A DNA stretch of 64,000 nt from Blastococcus sp. TF02-8 (GCF_003319175.1 NZ_QOHK01000012.1:28447-92446); one strand, 5' to 3'. Shown: positions 22,029 to 31,559, counted from the stretch's first letter. The notes: generated by a model not told the origin, from the sequence alone. Translations and numbers: made by a program.

Positions 22029-23191
22029 CCGCCCTCCGCCGGATCGGCACGTCGCTGGCGGCGCCTGCGCTGGCCGTCGTCGTCGCCGTCGTCATCACGA
22101 CGCTGGTCATCCTGCTGATCGGCCAGAACCCGCTCACCGCGTTGCAGGTGCTGGTCGACTTCGGTGAGACGCCGGCCCAGCAGACGCAGGCGATCGTGGT
22201 GATCCTCAACCGCGCCGTGCCGTTGTTCCTCGCCGGCCTGGCGGTCTCGGTCGCCTTCCGCATGGGGCTGTTCAACATCGGCGTCGAGGGCCAGTACCGC
22301 ATGGCCACGGTCATCGCCGCGGGTGTGGGCGCCGCCGTGGTGCTGCCCGCCCCGCTGCACGTGCTGCTGATCATGGTGGTGGCCATGGCGGTCGGCGCGC
22401 TGTGGGCCGGCATCGTGGCCGTCCTCAAGGTCACCCGCGGCGTGAGCGAGGTGATCAGCTCGATCATGCTCAACTTCATCGCGCTGGGCACCGCCTCCTA
22501 CCTGCTGACCGGCCCGCTGCGCGGCAGCCCGGAGGGCGCGGCGATCATCACGACGAAGGAGATCCCGGAGTCCGGCCGGTTCCCGGCCATCAACGGGCTG
22601 TTCGACGTCCTGGGGCTGGCGCAGCCGCGGGGCCAGCTGTTCGGTTTCCTCGTCGTCGCCGTCCTCGTCGGGATCGCCGTCTCGGTGCTGCTCAAGCGCA
22701 CCCGGTTCGGCTTCGACCTGCGGGCGACCGGGCTCTCGCCCTCGGCCGCCACCGCCAGCGGCATCGACGCCCGCCGCATGGTCATCAAGACGATGCTCAT
22801 CTCCGGCGCGGTCGCGGGGCTCATCGGCCTGCCCGACCTGCTGGGCCGCACGCACAGCTTCGGCACCGAGTTCACCGCCGGGCTCGGCTTCCTCGGCATC
22901 GCCGTGGCGCTGCTCGGCCGCAACTCGCCGATCGGCATCGCGTTCGCCGCGCTGCTGTTCGCCTTCCTCGACCGGGCCGCGGTGCCGCTGCAGTTCGCCG
23001 ACATCCCCGCCTCGGTGGTCACGATCATCCAGGGCACCATCGTGCTCTCGGTCGTCGTCGCCAACGAGATCGCCCGGCAGCTGACCCGCCGCCGGGCCGA
23101 GCACTCCACCGGGCAGGCAGCGCCACCGGTGCAGGAGCCCGCCGGCCCGGCCGGCACCCGCATCGACGCGCGACAGGAGGCGGGGGCATGA
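22025..23191 (+). CDS. Nucleoside ABC importer permease 1
   Basis: 388-residue permease of the BPD_transp_2 family. About ten hydrophobic segments are visible, including APALAVVVAVVITTLVILL, the family block VAFRMGLFNIGVEGQYRMA and ISSIMLNFIALGTASYLL. A late EAA-like segment SGIDARRMVIKTMLISGAVAG contacts the ATPase in relatives. GTG overlaps the ATPase stop by 4 nt, and the stop overlaps the second permease ATG. A Pro/Gly-rich cytoplasmic tail ends the protein. Confidence 0.93.
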   Translation: MTALRRIGTSLAAPALAVVVAVVITTLVILLIGQNPLTALQVLVDFGETPAQQTQAIVVILNRAVPLFLAGLAVSVAFRMGLFNIGVEGQYRMATVIAAGVGAAVVLPAPLHVLLIMVVAMAVGALWAGIVAVLKVTRGVSEVISSIMLNFIALGTASYLLTGPLRGSPEGAAIITTKEIPESGRFPAINGLFDVLGLAQPRGQLFGFLVVAVLVGIAVSVLLKRTRFGFDLRATGLSPSAATASGIDARRMVIKTMLISGAVAGLIGLPDLLGRTHSFGTEFTAGLGFLGIAVALLGRNSPIGIAFAALLFAFLDRAAVPLQFADIPASVVTIIQGTIVLSVVVANEIARQLTRRRAEHSTGQAAPPVQEPAGPAGTRIDARQEAGA

Positions 23192-24465
23192 CCGCGACCA
23201 CCGCACCCACCGCGGCTCCGAGCCGTGGACCGCTGACCGAGCTGTTCCTCGGCGGTGGCCGTGCCCGCCGGATCACCTGGCTGTTCGTCGGCCTGATGCT
23301 CCTGATGTCCGCCGTGCGGGTCATCTCCGGCGAGCAGGCGCTCACCTCGTCCTCGACGTTCGCCGCGGCGCTGCTGCTGGCGGTGCCGATCGGCCTCGCC
23401 GCGCTGGGCGGCCTGTTCGCCGAGCGCGCGGGCGTGGTGAACATCGGTCTCGAGGGCATGATGATCCTGGGAACCTGGGGGGCCGGCTGGGCCGGTTACC
23501 AGTGGGGCTGGGCGGCCGCTCTCATCGGTGGTGCCGTCTTCGGCGCCGCGGGCGGGCTCCTGCACGCCGTCGCCACCGTGACCTTCGGCGTGGACCACGT
23601 GGTCTCCGGCGTCGCGATCAACATCCTGGCCGAGGGCGTGGTCCGGTTCCTCTCCGAGCTGCTGTACGCGGGGACGACGAACGGCGGTGGCGTCACGCAG
23701 TCGCCGGCGCTGTCGAGCCGCCCGCCGAGCTTCTCCCTGCCGGTGCTCTCCTCCGGTCCGGACCTCCTCGGTGACCTGGAGAACCAGCACTGGTTCCTGC
23801 TGTCCGACCTCGCCGGGCTGCTGCGCGGGCTCACCAGCGGCGTCGGTGTGCTGACCCTGCTCGCCGTGCTGCTCGTGCCGGCCAGCTACCTGCTGCTGTG
23901 GCGCACCGCGTTCGGCCTGCGCCTGCGCTCCTGCGGTGAGAACCCGGCGGCCGCGGACTCCCTCGGCGTGCCGGTCTACCGGCTCAAGTACATCGCCGTG
24001 ATCATCTCCGGCGCGCTGGCCGGCCTCGGCGGTGTCTTCCTGGTGTTCGTCGCCAACATCTACCGCGAGGGGCAGACCGGCGGTCGAGGGTTCATCGGCC
24101 TCGCCGCGCTGATCTTCGGCAACTGGCGGCCCGGTGGTCTGGCCGCCGGTGCCGGGCTGTTCGGCTTCGCCGACGGTCTGCAGCTGCGCAGCCGTGGCGC
24201 CGTCGTCGCGCTGCTGCTCCTGCTGGCGCTGCTGCTGGCCGTGGTCGCGGTGGTCCAGACCCGCCGCGCCCGGTTCCTGCAGGCGGCCTTCGCGGGCGGG
24301 TTCGCCGTCCTCAGCCTGGTCGGCTTCCTGACCATCGACGAACTGCCCGAGGGCATCGTCTCCTTCACCCCGCACCTGATCACGCTGCTCGTGCTCTCCC
24401 TGGCCTCCCAACGGCTGCGGATGCCGAAGGCCGACGGGCTGGTCTACCGACGAGGAGAGCACTAG
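23188..24465 (+). CDS. Nucleoside ABC importer permease 2
   Basis: 425-residue second permease of the BPD_transp_2 family. Key segments: GLAALGGLFAERAGVVNIGLEGMM, VDHVVSGVAINILAEGV, RLRSCGENPAAADSLGVPV (the ATPase-contact region) and GRGFIGLAALIFGNWRPGG. It carries an extra hydrophobic C-terminal region compared with shorter relatives. The ATG overlaps the stop of permease 1. The last base of its stop codon is the first base of the cdd start (TAGTG), tying import to nucleoside breakdown. Confidence 0.93.
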   Translation: MTATTAPTAAPSRGPLTELFLGGGRARRITWLFVGLMLLMSAVRVISGEQALTSSSTFAAALLLAVPIGLAALGGLFAERAGVVNIGLEGMMILGTWGAGWAGYQWGWAAALIGGAVFGAAGGLLHAVATVTFGVDHVVSGVAINILAEGVVRFLSELLYAGTTNGGGVTQSPALSSRPPSFSLPVLSSGPDLLGDLENQHWFLLSDLAGLLRGLTSGVGVLTLLAVLLVPASYLLLWRTAFGLRLRSCGENPAAADSLGVPVYRLKYIAVIISGALAGLGGVFLVFVANIYREGQTGGRGFIGLAALIFGNWRPGGLAAGAGLFGFADGLQLRSRGAVVALLLLLALLLAVVAVVQTRRARFLQAAFAGGFAVLSLVGFLTIDELPEGIVSFTPHLITLLVLSLASQRLRMPKADGLVYRRGEH

Positions 24466-24881
24466 TGAGCCAGATCGACTGGGACGCCCTGCGGGCGGCT
24501 GCCCGCGAGGCGATGACGCACGCCTACGCGCCGTACTCGAAGTTCCCGGTCGGCGTCGCCGGGCTGGTCGAGGACGGTCGCGTCGTCACCGGCTGCAACG
24601 TGGAGAACGCCTCCTACGGCCTCGGGCTGTGCGCCGAGTGCGGGATGGTCAGCGACCTCGCCCGCACCGGCGGCGGCCGGCTCGTCGCCGTGGCCTGCGT
24701 CGGCGGTGACGGGCAGCCCCTCATGCCGTGCGGCCGCTGCCGTCAGCTGCTGTGGGAGCACGGGGGCGCCGACATGCTGATCGAGACCGTGTCCCTGGGC
24801 ATCGTGCCGATGCGCGAGGTGCTGCCCGACGCCTTCGGCCCCGACGACCTGGTCGCGGCGGCAGAGCGGGGGCAGGGCTGA
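24465..24881 (+). CDS. cdd: Cytidine deaminase
   Basis: Homotetrameric-type cytidine/deoxycytidine deaminase, 138 aa, producing uridine or deoxyuridine. The catalytic and zinc-binding residues are in NVENASYGLGLCAECG and MPCGRCRQLLWEHG (Cys-x-Glu and PCxxC). KFPVGVAGL near the N-terminus binds the nucleoside. The GTG start lies at the end of the permease gene, and the stop overlaps the deoA ATG, so import, deamination and phosphorolysis are made as one unit. Confidence 0.96.
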   Translation: MSQIDWDALRAAAREAMTHAYAPYSKFPVGVAGLVEDGRVVTGCNVENASYGLGLCAECGMVSDLARTGGGRLVAVACVGGDGQPLMPCGRCRQLLWEHGGADMLIETVSLGIVPMREVLPDAFGPDDLVAAAERGQG

Positions 24882-26152
24882 TGGACGCGATCGACGTCAT
24901 CCGGGCGAAGCGGGACGGCCAGCAGCTGTCCGCCGAGCAGATCCGCTGGATCATCGACGCCTACACCCAGGGGGTGGTCCCGGACGAGCAGGTCAGCGCG
25001 CTGCTGATGGCGGTCTTCTTCAACGGTATGGCCGCCGAGGAGCTCGCCGTCTGGACCCAGTCGATGATCGACTCCGGTGAGCGCAAGGATCTCTCGCCGC
25101 TGGGCCGGCCGACGGCCGACAAGCACTCCACCGGCGGGGTGGGGGACAAGATCACCCTGCCGCTCGCGCCGCTGGTCGCCGCCTGCGGGGTGGCCGTGCC
25201 GCAGCTGTCCGGGCGCGGCCTGGGCCACACCGGCGGCACCCTGGACAAGCTGGAGGCGATCCCCGGCTGGCGTGCCGACGTGCACGAGCAGGCGTACCTC
25301 CAGCAGCTCCGGGACGTCGGCGCGGTCATCTGCGCCGCCGGGCACGACCTGGCCCCGGCGGACAAGAAGCTCTACGCGCTGCGCGACGTCACCGGCACCG
25401 TCGAGTCGATCCCGCTGATCGCCAGCTCGATCATGAGCAAGAAGATCGCCGAGGGCGCCGACGCCCTGGTCCTCGACGTCAAGACCGGCTCGGGCGCCTT
25501 CATGCGGGACGCCGACGACGCCCGCACGCTGGCCCGCACGATGGTCGGCCTCGGCGAGGCGGCCGGCGTGCGCACGGTCGCGCTGGTGACGGCGATGGAC
25601 CGACCGCTGGGCCGGACCGCCGGTAACGCGGTGGAGGTGGCGGAGTCCGTCGAGGTGCTCGCCGGTGGTGGCCCGGCCGACGTCGTCGAGCTCACGCTGG
25701 CGCTGGCCCGCGAGATGCTCGCCGGGGTCGGGCGGGACGACGTCGACCCCGCCGACGCGCTCCGCGACGGCCGCGCCATGGACGTGTGGCGCCGGATGAT
25801 CGCGGCCCAGGGGGGCGACCCCGACGCTCCGCTGCCGAAGCCCGCCGAGACGCACGTCGTCACCGCTCCCGCCTCGGGCACGCTGACCCGCCTGGACGCC
25901 TATGCACTGGGGGTCGCCGCGTGGCGGCTGGGGGCAGGGCGGGCGCGCAAGGAGGACCCGGTGCAGGCCGCGGCCGGGATCACCTGGGCCGCCGGCGTGG
26001 GGGAGCAGGTGACCGCCGGCCAGCCGCTGCTCGAGCTGCAGACCGACGACGCCGACCGCATCCCGCGCGCGCTCGAGGCGCTCGAGGGCGCGATCGGCGT
26101 CGACACCGACGACCGGCCGCTGCCGCTGATCCTGGAGCGCATCACCGCCTGA
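24881..26152 (+). CDS. deoA: Thymidine phosphorylase
   Basis: 423-residue pyrimidine-nucleoside phosphorylase that splits thymidine or deoxyuridine (and perhaps uridine) to base and (deoxy)ribose 1-phosphate. It has the glycosyltransferase-family helical start (IDVIRAKRDGQQLSAEQI), the phosphate loop KHSTGGVGDKITLPLAPLV, the signature SGRGLGHTGGTLDKLEAIPG, LIASSIMSKKIAEG and the C-terminal PYNP domain. Coupled to cdd by a TGATG overlap. The downstream products are handled by deoC and upp elsewhere in the window. A 72-bp palindromic repeat follows and may terminate the operon. Confidence 0.96.
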   Translation: MDAIDVIRAKRDGQQLSAEQIRWIIDAYTQGVVPDEQVSALLMAVFFNGMAAEELAVWTQSMIDSGERKDLSPLGRPTADKHSTGGVGDKITLPLAPLVAACGVAVPQLSGRGLGHTGGTLDKLEAIPGWRADVHEQAYLQQLRDVGAVICAAGHDLAPADKKLYALRDVTGTVESIPLIASSIMSKKIAEGADALVLDVKTGSGAFMRDADDARTLARTMVGLGEAAGVRTVALVTAMDRPLGRTAGNAVEVAESVEVLAGGGPADVVELTLALAREMLAGVGRDDVDPADALRDGRAMDVWRRMIAAQGGDPDAPLPKPAETHVVTAPASGTLTRLDAYALGVAAWRLGAGRARKEDPVQAAAGITWAAGVGEQVTAGQPLLELQTDDADRIPRALEALEGAIGVDTDDRPLPLILERITA

Positions 26153-26184
26153 CCCCGCGCCACTTCTACGGGGCCTCCCCTCGG

Positions 26185-26256
26185 CGTGATCATGAAGTTC
26201 GGGGAGCAACACACCGCCGGAGCGCGGCGCGTCGCTTCCCGAACTTCATGATCACG
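26185..26256. repeat. 72-bp palindromic repeat, copy A
   Basis: Arms CGTGATCATGAAGTTCGGG and CCCGAACTTCATGATCACG are perfect reverse complements (19 bp); the inner part pairs imperfectly. It lies 32 nt after deoA, where it could act as a terminator. The other copies at 56182-56253 and 57229-57300 have exactly the same length. Confidence 0.92.
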
Positions 26257-26303
26257 GTGGGCAGGGGCCGCGCTGCCAGGTCGATGGAGCACACTGACCC
26301 CTC

Positions 26304-27212
26304 GTGCAGAGTTCTCCCGCAGCCGCCGTGGCCGCAGCCCGCCCGCAGCCCGGTGACCCGCTGGACCAGGACGCCGCGATCTCGGTCCGGGGCCTGGTCA
26401 AGCGGTACGGCGACTTCACCGCCGTCGACGGCCTCGACCTCGACATCCGGCGCGGCGAGATCTTCGCGCTCCTCGGCCCCAACGGCGCCGGCAAGACGAC
26501 GACGGTCGAGATCTGCGAGGGCTACCGCCGCCGCGACGCCGGCGAGGTGCGCGTGCTGGGGGAGGACCCGGCCGAGGGCGACCGGCGCTGGAAGTCCCGT
26601 CTCGGCATCGTGCTGCAGTCCGGCGGCGGAGACAGCCAGCTGACGGTGCGGGAACTCCTGCGCGCCCAGGCCTCGTACTACCCCGAGCCGCGGGACGCCG
26701 ACGAGGTGCTCGGACTCGTGGGGCTCACCGAGAAGGCCGGCGTGCGGGCCCGTGCCCTGTCCGGCGGCCAGCGGCGCCGGCTCGACGTCGCCCTCGGCAT
26801 CGTCGGGCGGCCGGAGCTGCTCTTCCTCGACGAGCCGACCACCGGCTTCGACCCCGAGGCGCGGCGCCAGTTCTGGGCGCTCATCCGGTCGCTGCGGGAC
26901 CTCGGCACGACCATGCTGCTCACCACGCACTACCTGGACGAGGCCGAGGCGCTGGCCGACCGGGCCGGGGTCATCGCCCGCGGCCGGCTGGTCGAGGTGG
27001 CGGTGCCCAGCGCGCTCGGCGGCCGGGGCACCGCGCCGGCCCTCGTCAGCTGGACCGAGCAGGGGGCCCGCCGCACGGAGGCGACGGCGACGCCGACGGC
27101 GTTCGTCCGCGAGCTGGCGACCCGCTTCCAGGGGGAGATCCCCGACCTCGCCGTGGCCCGCCCCACGCTCGAGGACGTGTACCTGCAGATGATCGGGGAG
27201 GCCGGCCGATGA
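26304..27212 (+). CDS. ABC-2 type transporter ATPase (DrrA-like)
   Basis: 302-residue single-domain ABC ATPase of the exporter type. Walker A GPNGAGKTTTVE, Q-loop VLQSGGGDSQL, signature LSGGQRRRLDVA, Walker B LLFLDEPTTGFDP and the switch His in LTTHYLDEAEAL are complete. A C-terminal extension (about residue 235 onwards) is typical of drug or antibiotic exporters such as DrrA. The GTG start is 48 nt after repeat A. The stop overlaps the permease ATG by 4 nt. Substrate is not evident from the context. Confidence 0.93.
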   Translation: MQSSPAAAVAAARPQPGDPLDQDAAISVRGLVKRYGDFTAVDGLDLDIRRGEIFALLGPNGAGKTTTVEICEGYRRRDAGEVRVLGEDPAEGDRRWKSRLGIVLQSGGGDSQLTVRELLRAQASYYPEPRDADEVLGLVGLTEKAGVRARALSGGQRRRLDVALGIVGRPELLFLDEPTTGFDPEARRQFWALIRSLRDLGTTMLLTTHYLDEAEALADRAGVIARGRLVEVAVPSALGGRGTAPALVSWTEQGARRTEATATPTAFVRELATRFQGEIPDLAVARPTLEDVYLQMIGEAGR

Positions 27213-28039
27213 CCGCCGTGCGCCAGTCGACCGACGAGCGGGCCGCGCTCCCGTCCCTGCCGTCGGTCTACCGGTCCCGGGCGACGGTGGAGCTCAAGGA
27301 GTTCTTCCGCCAGCGCGAGTCCGTCGTCTTCACGGTCATGCTGCCGGTGCTGCTGCTGGTCGTGTTCGGCGCCGTCCTGGACTACGACCTGGGCGGTGGG
27401 GTCACCTTCACCCAGTACTTCCTGGCCGGCATCGTCGCTGCCGGCATCCTGGGCGCCAGCTTGCAGAACATGGCGATCAGCATCGCCACCGAGCGCTCCG
27501 ACGGAACGCTCAAGGGCCTCGTCGGGACGCCGATGCCGCGCAGCGCCTTCTTCGTCGGCAAGGTGGTGCAGGTCCTCGCCGTCACCGTGCTCATCATCGG
27601 GGTGCTGCTCCTGATCGGGGTGGTGTTCTACGACGTCGACCTGCCCTCGGGCAGCGACTGGCTGACCTTCGCGTGGGTGACCGTCCTGGGCTCCGCGGCC
27701 TGCACGCTGCTGGGCATCAGCCTGTCGAGCCTGGCGAAGAACGGCCGGTCGGCCTCGGCGACGGTGACCCCCGTGGCGCTGGTCCTCCAGTTCATCTCCG
27801 GCGTCTTCTTCCAGTTCAGCCAGATCCCGACCTGGATGCAGACGGTGGCCTCGCTCTTCCCGCTGAAGTGGATGGCACAGGGACTGCGGTCGGTCTTCCT
27901 GCCCGACGCCCTCGCCGCGGACGAGCCGGCCGGCAGCTGGGAGCTGGGCCGGGTGGCGCTGGTCCTGGGCATCTGGTGCGTCGTGGGGCTGGTGCTGTGC
28001 GTGCGCACGTTCCGCTGGCAGGACCGCGGGAGTCGCTGA
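27209..28039 (+). CDS. ABC-2 type transporter permease
   Basis: 276-residue ABC-2 permease with six hydrophobic segments (VFTVMLPVLLLVVFGAVL, YFLAGIVAAGILGAS, VLAVTVLIIGVLLLIGVVFY, FAWVTVLGSAACTLLGISL, SATVTPVALVLQFISGVFF and VALVLGIWCVVGLVLCVR). The conserved coupling-helix region LKGLVGTPMPRSAFFVGKV is visible. It is coupled to the ATPase gene (ATGA) and forms with it a minimal exporter. Adenosine deaminase follows after 34 nt with its own promoter-like hexamer. Confidence 0.9.
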   Translation: MTAVRQSTDERAALPSLPSVYRSRATVELKEFFRQRESVVFTVMLPVLLLVVFGAVLDYDLGGGVTFTQYFLAGIVAAGILGASLQNMAISIATERSDGTLKGLVGTPMPRSAFFVGKVVQVLAVTVLIIGVLLLIGVVFYDVDLPSGSDWLTFAWVTVLGSAACTLLGISLSSLAKNGRSASATVTPVALVLQFISGVFFQFSQIPTWMQTVASLFPLKWMAQGLRSVFLPDALAADEPAGSWELGRVALVLGIWCVVGLVLCVRTFRWQDRGSR

Positions 28040-28061
28040 CGGGGACGTCGAGCGGTAGGTC

Positions 28062-28067
28062 GACAAT
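28062..28067 (+). promoter_or_regulatory. -10-like hexamer GACAAT for add
   Basis: GACAAT lies 6 nt before the GTG of add, and no Shine-Dalgarno sequence is seen. It is the weakest of the leaderless candidates because it departs from TANNNT at the first base. Confidence 0.35.
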
Positions 28068-28073
28068 GTCCGG

Positions 28074-29135
28074 GTGCCTGCACCGCTGAACGCCGAGAAC
28101 GTCCGCCGCGCCCCGAAGGTCCTCCTGCACGATCACCTGGACGGCGGCCTGCGCCCGCAGACGGTGCTCGAGCTCGCCGACGAGCTGGGCTACCGCGAGC
28201 TCCCCGCCGGTGACGCCGAGAGCCTGGGTCGCTGGTTCCGCGAGGCCGCCGACTCGGGCTCGCTCGAGTCCTACCTGGAGACGTTCGCGCACACGGTCGC
28301 CGTGATGCAGAGTCCCGAGGCGGTGCAGCGCGTCGCCCGCGAGTGCGCCCTGGACCTCGCCGCCGACGGCGTGGTGCACGCCGAGGTGCGGATGGCACCC
28401 GAGCTGCTGACCGCCATGCCGATGGAGGCGGCCGTCGAGGCGATGCTCGACGGGTACGCGCAGGGCGCTCGCGAGGCGGGCGGCACGATCCGGGTGGGCA
28501 CGCTGCTGTGCGCCATGCGGCAGGCCGACCGCTGGGAGGAGGTGGCGGCTCTCGTCGTCCGCTACCGGGACGCCGGGGTCGTCGGCTTCGACCTGGCCGG
28601 GCCGGAGGACGGTTTCCCGCCGGACCGCATCCCGGCGGCGCTCGCGCTGCTCGACCGGGAGGGCGCGCACCGCACCGTCCATGCCGGGGAGGCGGCCGGG
28701 ATCGAATCGATCCGCGCGGCCCTCGACGGCGCCCGCGCCGAGCGGTTGGGGCACGGCGTGCGCATCGCCGACGAGCTCGCCGCCGACGGAGCCCTCGGGC
28801 CGGTGGCGCGGCGGGTGCGGGACGAGCGGATCCCCCTGGAGGTGGCGCCGTCGTCGAACGTGCAGACCGGCGCCTACCCGTCGCTGGCCGAGCACCCGGT
28901 CGACCGGCTGCACCGCGCGGGCTTCGCCGTCACGCTCAACACCGACAACCGGCTGATGAGCGGTGTCTCGATGACCAGCGAGGTCGCCGACGTGGCGACG
29001 ACGTTCGGCTGGACGTGGGACGACGTGCGGGCCGTCACCGAGCGGGCGGTCGCCGGTGCCTTCCTCGCCGACGAGGAACGCCGACGCCTGCTCGAGGACG
29101 TCGTCGGTCCCGGCTACGCGGCGCTGGCGGGCTGA
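28074..29135 (+). CDS. add: Adenosine deaminase
   Basis: 353-residue zinc amidohydrolase deaminating (deoxy)adenosine to (deoxy)inosine, the substrate of the pnp gene at 47 kb. Zinc ligands are in LLHDHLDGGLRP and the catalytic His/Glu in TVHAGEAAG. SSNVQTGAYPSLAEHP and TLNTDNRLMSG (the metal-binding Asp) complete the active site. The length is normal. It lies after the ABC-2 exporter and 4 nt before an MgtC-like gene. Confidence 0.95.
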   Translation: MPAPLNAENVRRAPKVLLHDHLDGGLRPQTVLELADELGYRELPAGDAESLGRWFREAADSGSLESYLETFAHTVAVMQSPEAVQRVARECALDLAADGVVHAEVRMAPELLTAMPMEAAVEAMLDGYAQGAREAGGTIRVGTLLCAMRQADRWEEVAALVVRYRDAGVVGFDLAGPEDGFPPDRIPAALALLDREGAHRTVHAGEAAGIESIRAALDGARAERLGHGVRIADELAADGALGPVARRVRDERIPLEVAPSSNVQTGAYPSLAEHPVDRLHRAGFAVTLNTDNRLMSGVSMTSEVADVATTFGWTWDDVRAVTERAVAGAFLADEERRRLLEDVVGPGYAALAG

Positions 29136-29139
29136 CGAC

Positions 29140-29841
29140 GTGGACGTGCTGCTCGCCGAGCCCACCGGCCAGACCCTGGAGCAGGTCGGGCACCTCGGCA
29201 TCGCCTTCGTGCTCTCCGCGCTCATGGGCCTGGAGCGCGAGCTGCGGCAGAAGGCGGCGGGACTGCGGACGCTGACGATCGTCGGTTTCGCCTCGGCGCT
29301 GTTCATGGTGATCAGCGAGGCGGAGTTCGGCGACTCGCGCGTCGCCGCCCAGGTGGTCTCCGGCCTGGGCTTCATCGGCGGTGGCCTGATCTTCGTGCGC
29401 CGCGACGCCGTCCGGGGTCTCACGACGGCGGCCGTCGTCTGGCTCACCGCGGCGATCGGCATGGCCGCGGGCGCGGGGCTGTGGATGTTCGCGGTCGTCG
29501 CCGTGGCGGCGCACTTCGTCGTCTCCTACGGCTTCACGCCGCTCGCGCGGCGGTTGACCGGCCGCGTCGAGCGGGTGCACGCCCTGGTGCTGACCTACCG
29601 CGACGGCGAGGGCGTCCTGCGGCGGGCACTGGCGGAGTGCACGCAGCGGGGCTTCCGGGTGCGCGACATCGCCACGACCGCCGAGGACCTCGGCGGCCCG
29701 GCCGCACCGGGTGGGCGGCAGGCGACCGTGCGGATCTCGGTGGAGGGCACCGGCTCGCCCACCGAGCTGGCCGCGTGGCTGTCCGACATCGACGGCGTCC
29801 TGGCGATCACCGCCGGGGCGTCGGACGAACAGGCGGACTGA
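29140..29841 (+). CDS. MgtC/SapB family membrane protein
   Basis: 233-residue MgtC-family protein. The N-terminal four-helix membrane domain is typical (LGIAFVLSALMGLERELRQKAAGLRTLTIV, VVSGLGFIGGGLIFVRRD, VRGLTTAAVVWLTAAIGMAAG). A C-terminal soluble ACT-like domain follows from about residue 150 (HALVLTYRDGEGVLRRALAECTQRGF). Relatives act in magnesium limitation and acid or phagosome survival. GTG at 29140 is 4 nt after add, so the two are probably co-transcribed. A start at 29146 is possible. Confidence 0.88.
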   Translation: MDVLLAEPTGQTLEQVGHLGIAFVLSALMGLERELRQKAAGLRTLTIVGFASALFMVISEAEFGDSRVAAQVVSGLGFIGGGLIFVRRDAVRGLTTAAVVWLTAAIGMAAGAGLWMFAVVAVAAHFVVSYGFTPLARRLTGRVERVHALVLTYRDGEGVLRRALAECTQRGFRVRDIATTAEDLGGPAAPGGRQATVRISVEGTGSPTELAAWLSDIDGVLAITAGASDEQAD

Positions 29842-30091
29842 CCGGCCCGTTCGCGACCGCGGGTGGGGGCCGTCACCCCCGATCGCGGGAACAGCCCGGG
29901 GATCGCCGCTGCTACCCTCGGTGTACCGGCACATCGGCCGGTCATCCTCCCGGACGGTCCGTCCGGGCACGAGCGCATCCGTGCCGATCCGGCGCCGTTC
30001 CCGGCGTGGTGGATCGCCGGTCCGGCAGCCCTCCGGCTTCCGCGCCTTCTCACGGGACGCGCTCCGAGCTGTATCGGAGTCCCACCCCCGC

Positions 30092-31546
30092 ATGACCTCG
30101 CTCCACCCTGCGTCGGCTGCCGACGTTCCCCAGAACACCGTCATCGAGAACATCGCCGAGGAGACGCCCTCGGGCCCGACCTTCGGTCAGCTGGGCCTGC
30201 CCCAGCAGCTCGTGACCGCCCTCGAGCGGCGCGGGATCCACCGCCCGTTCGCCATCCAGACCTCCGCGCTGCCCGACGCCCTCGCCGGGCGCGACGTGCT
30301 CGGCAAGGCCGCCACCGGCTCGGGCAAGACGCTCGCCTTCGGCCTGCCGCTGCTCGCCCGCATCGGCGCCGAGGTCAAGCAGGGCCGGCGTGCCCCGCGC
30401 GGTCTGGTCCTCGTGCCGACCCGCGAGCTGGCCCAGCAGGTGCACGACAACCTGGCCCCGCTCGGGCAGGCCACCGGCGTGCACCTGGCCACCGTCTACG
30501 GCGGCGCCCCCATGTACCGCCAGATCCAGCAGCTCCGCCGTGGCGTCGACGTCATCATCGCCACCCCGGGTCGGCTGCAGGACCTGATCAGCCAGGGCGA
30601 GGCCACCCTCGCCGAGGTGGTCGTCACCGTGCTGGACGAGGCGGACTTCATGGCCGACCTGGGCTTCCTCCCGGTCGTCAAGGAGCTGCTCGACCAGACC
30701 GCACCCGACGCGCAGCGGCTGCTGTTCTCCGCGACGCTGGACGGCGAGGTCGACGCCCTCGTCCGCCGCTACCTCAAGGACCCGGCCCGGCACGAGGTCA
30801 AGCGCCCCGGTGACGACGCCCCGCCGGCCGAGCACCTCGCCTTCAGCCTCGCCTTCCGCGACAAGCTGCAGGTGGCCACGGAGCTGGCGGGCCGACCCGG
30901 CCGCACGATCATCTTCGCCCGCACGCAGCTGGGCGTGGACCGGCTGGCCGAGAACCTCAAGGCGGCCGGCATCAAGGCCGAGGCGATCCACGGCGGTCTG
31001 CCGCAGTCCGCGCGCCGGCGTGCGCTCGAGGAGTTCACCGACGCCCGGTCGCCGGTGCTCGTGGCCACGGACGTCGCCGCCCGCGGCATCCACGTCGACG
31101 ACGTCTCGCTGGTGCTGCACTACGACCCGCCCGCCGACGCCAAGACCTACCTGCACCGCTCCGGCCGCACGGCCCGCGCGGGTGCCGCCGGTGTCGTGGT
31201 CTCGCTGCTCCTGCCCGACCAGGTCGGCCAGTCCAAGCGCCGGTTCCGCACCGCCAAGGTGGACCCGCGGGTCGACCGCATCCGGCCCAGCGACCAGGCC
31301 ATCCTGGACCTGGTGGCCTCCGGCGTGCCGGTGGAGCCCAAGGAGCGCACCCAGCGCGACATGCGCCGTGGCGGTGGCGGCCCGGGTGGCCGTCCGCGTC
31401 GCGACGGTGACCGTCCCGGCGGTTCCCGTGGTGGCCCCCGTCGGTCCTACGGCGACCGCACCCGCTCCGGCGGTGGCGAGCGCTCCGGCCGGCCCGGTGG
31501 CGGTGAGCGCCGCTACGGCGGGGACCGCCCGGCCCGCCAGGGCTAG
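30092..31546 (+). CDS. DEAD-box ATP-dependent RNA helicase with RGG-rich tail
   Basis: 484-residue DEAD-box helicase. Motifs in order: Q motif (RPFAIQTSALPDAL), I AATGSGKT, Ia PTRELAQQ, Ib TPGRLQDL, II DEAD in VLDEADFMADLG, III SAT in LLFSATLDGE, IV IIFARTQ, V VLVATDVAARGIHVDDV and VI HRSGRTARAG. The last 75 residues are a basic Arg/Gly-rich tail that probably binds RNA, as in cold-shock and ribosome-assembly helicases (CsdA/RhlE). ATG at 30092 is preceded by a 250-nt leader without a gene, containing a TACCCT hexamer near 29913, long enough for a regulatory 5' UTR. A strong terminator follows. Confidence 0.94.
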   Translation: MTSLHPASAADVPQNTVIENIAEETPSGPTFGQLGLPQQLVTALERRGIHRPFAIQTSALPDALAGRDVLGKAATGSGKTLAFGLPLLARIGAEVKQGRRAPRGLVLVPTRELAQQVHDNLAPLGQATGVHLATVYGGAPMYRQIQQLRRGVDVIIATPGRLQDLISQGEATLAEVVVTVLDEADFMADLGFLPVVKELLDQTAPDAQRLLFSATLDGEVDALVRRYLKDPARHEVKRPGDDAPPAEHLAFSLAFRDKLQVATELAGRPGRTIIFARTQLGVDRLAENLKAAGIKAEAIHGGLPQSARRRALEEFTDARSPVLVATDVAARGIHVDDVSLVLHYDPPADAKTYLHRSGRTARAGAAGVVVSLLLPDQVGQSKRRFRTAKVDPRVDRIRPSDQAILDLVASGVPVEPKERTQRDMRRGGGGPGGRPRRDGDRPGGSRGGPRRSYGDRTRSGGGERSGRPGGGERRYGGDRPARQG

Positions 31547-31559
31547 GCAGGAACGACAC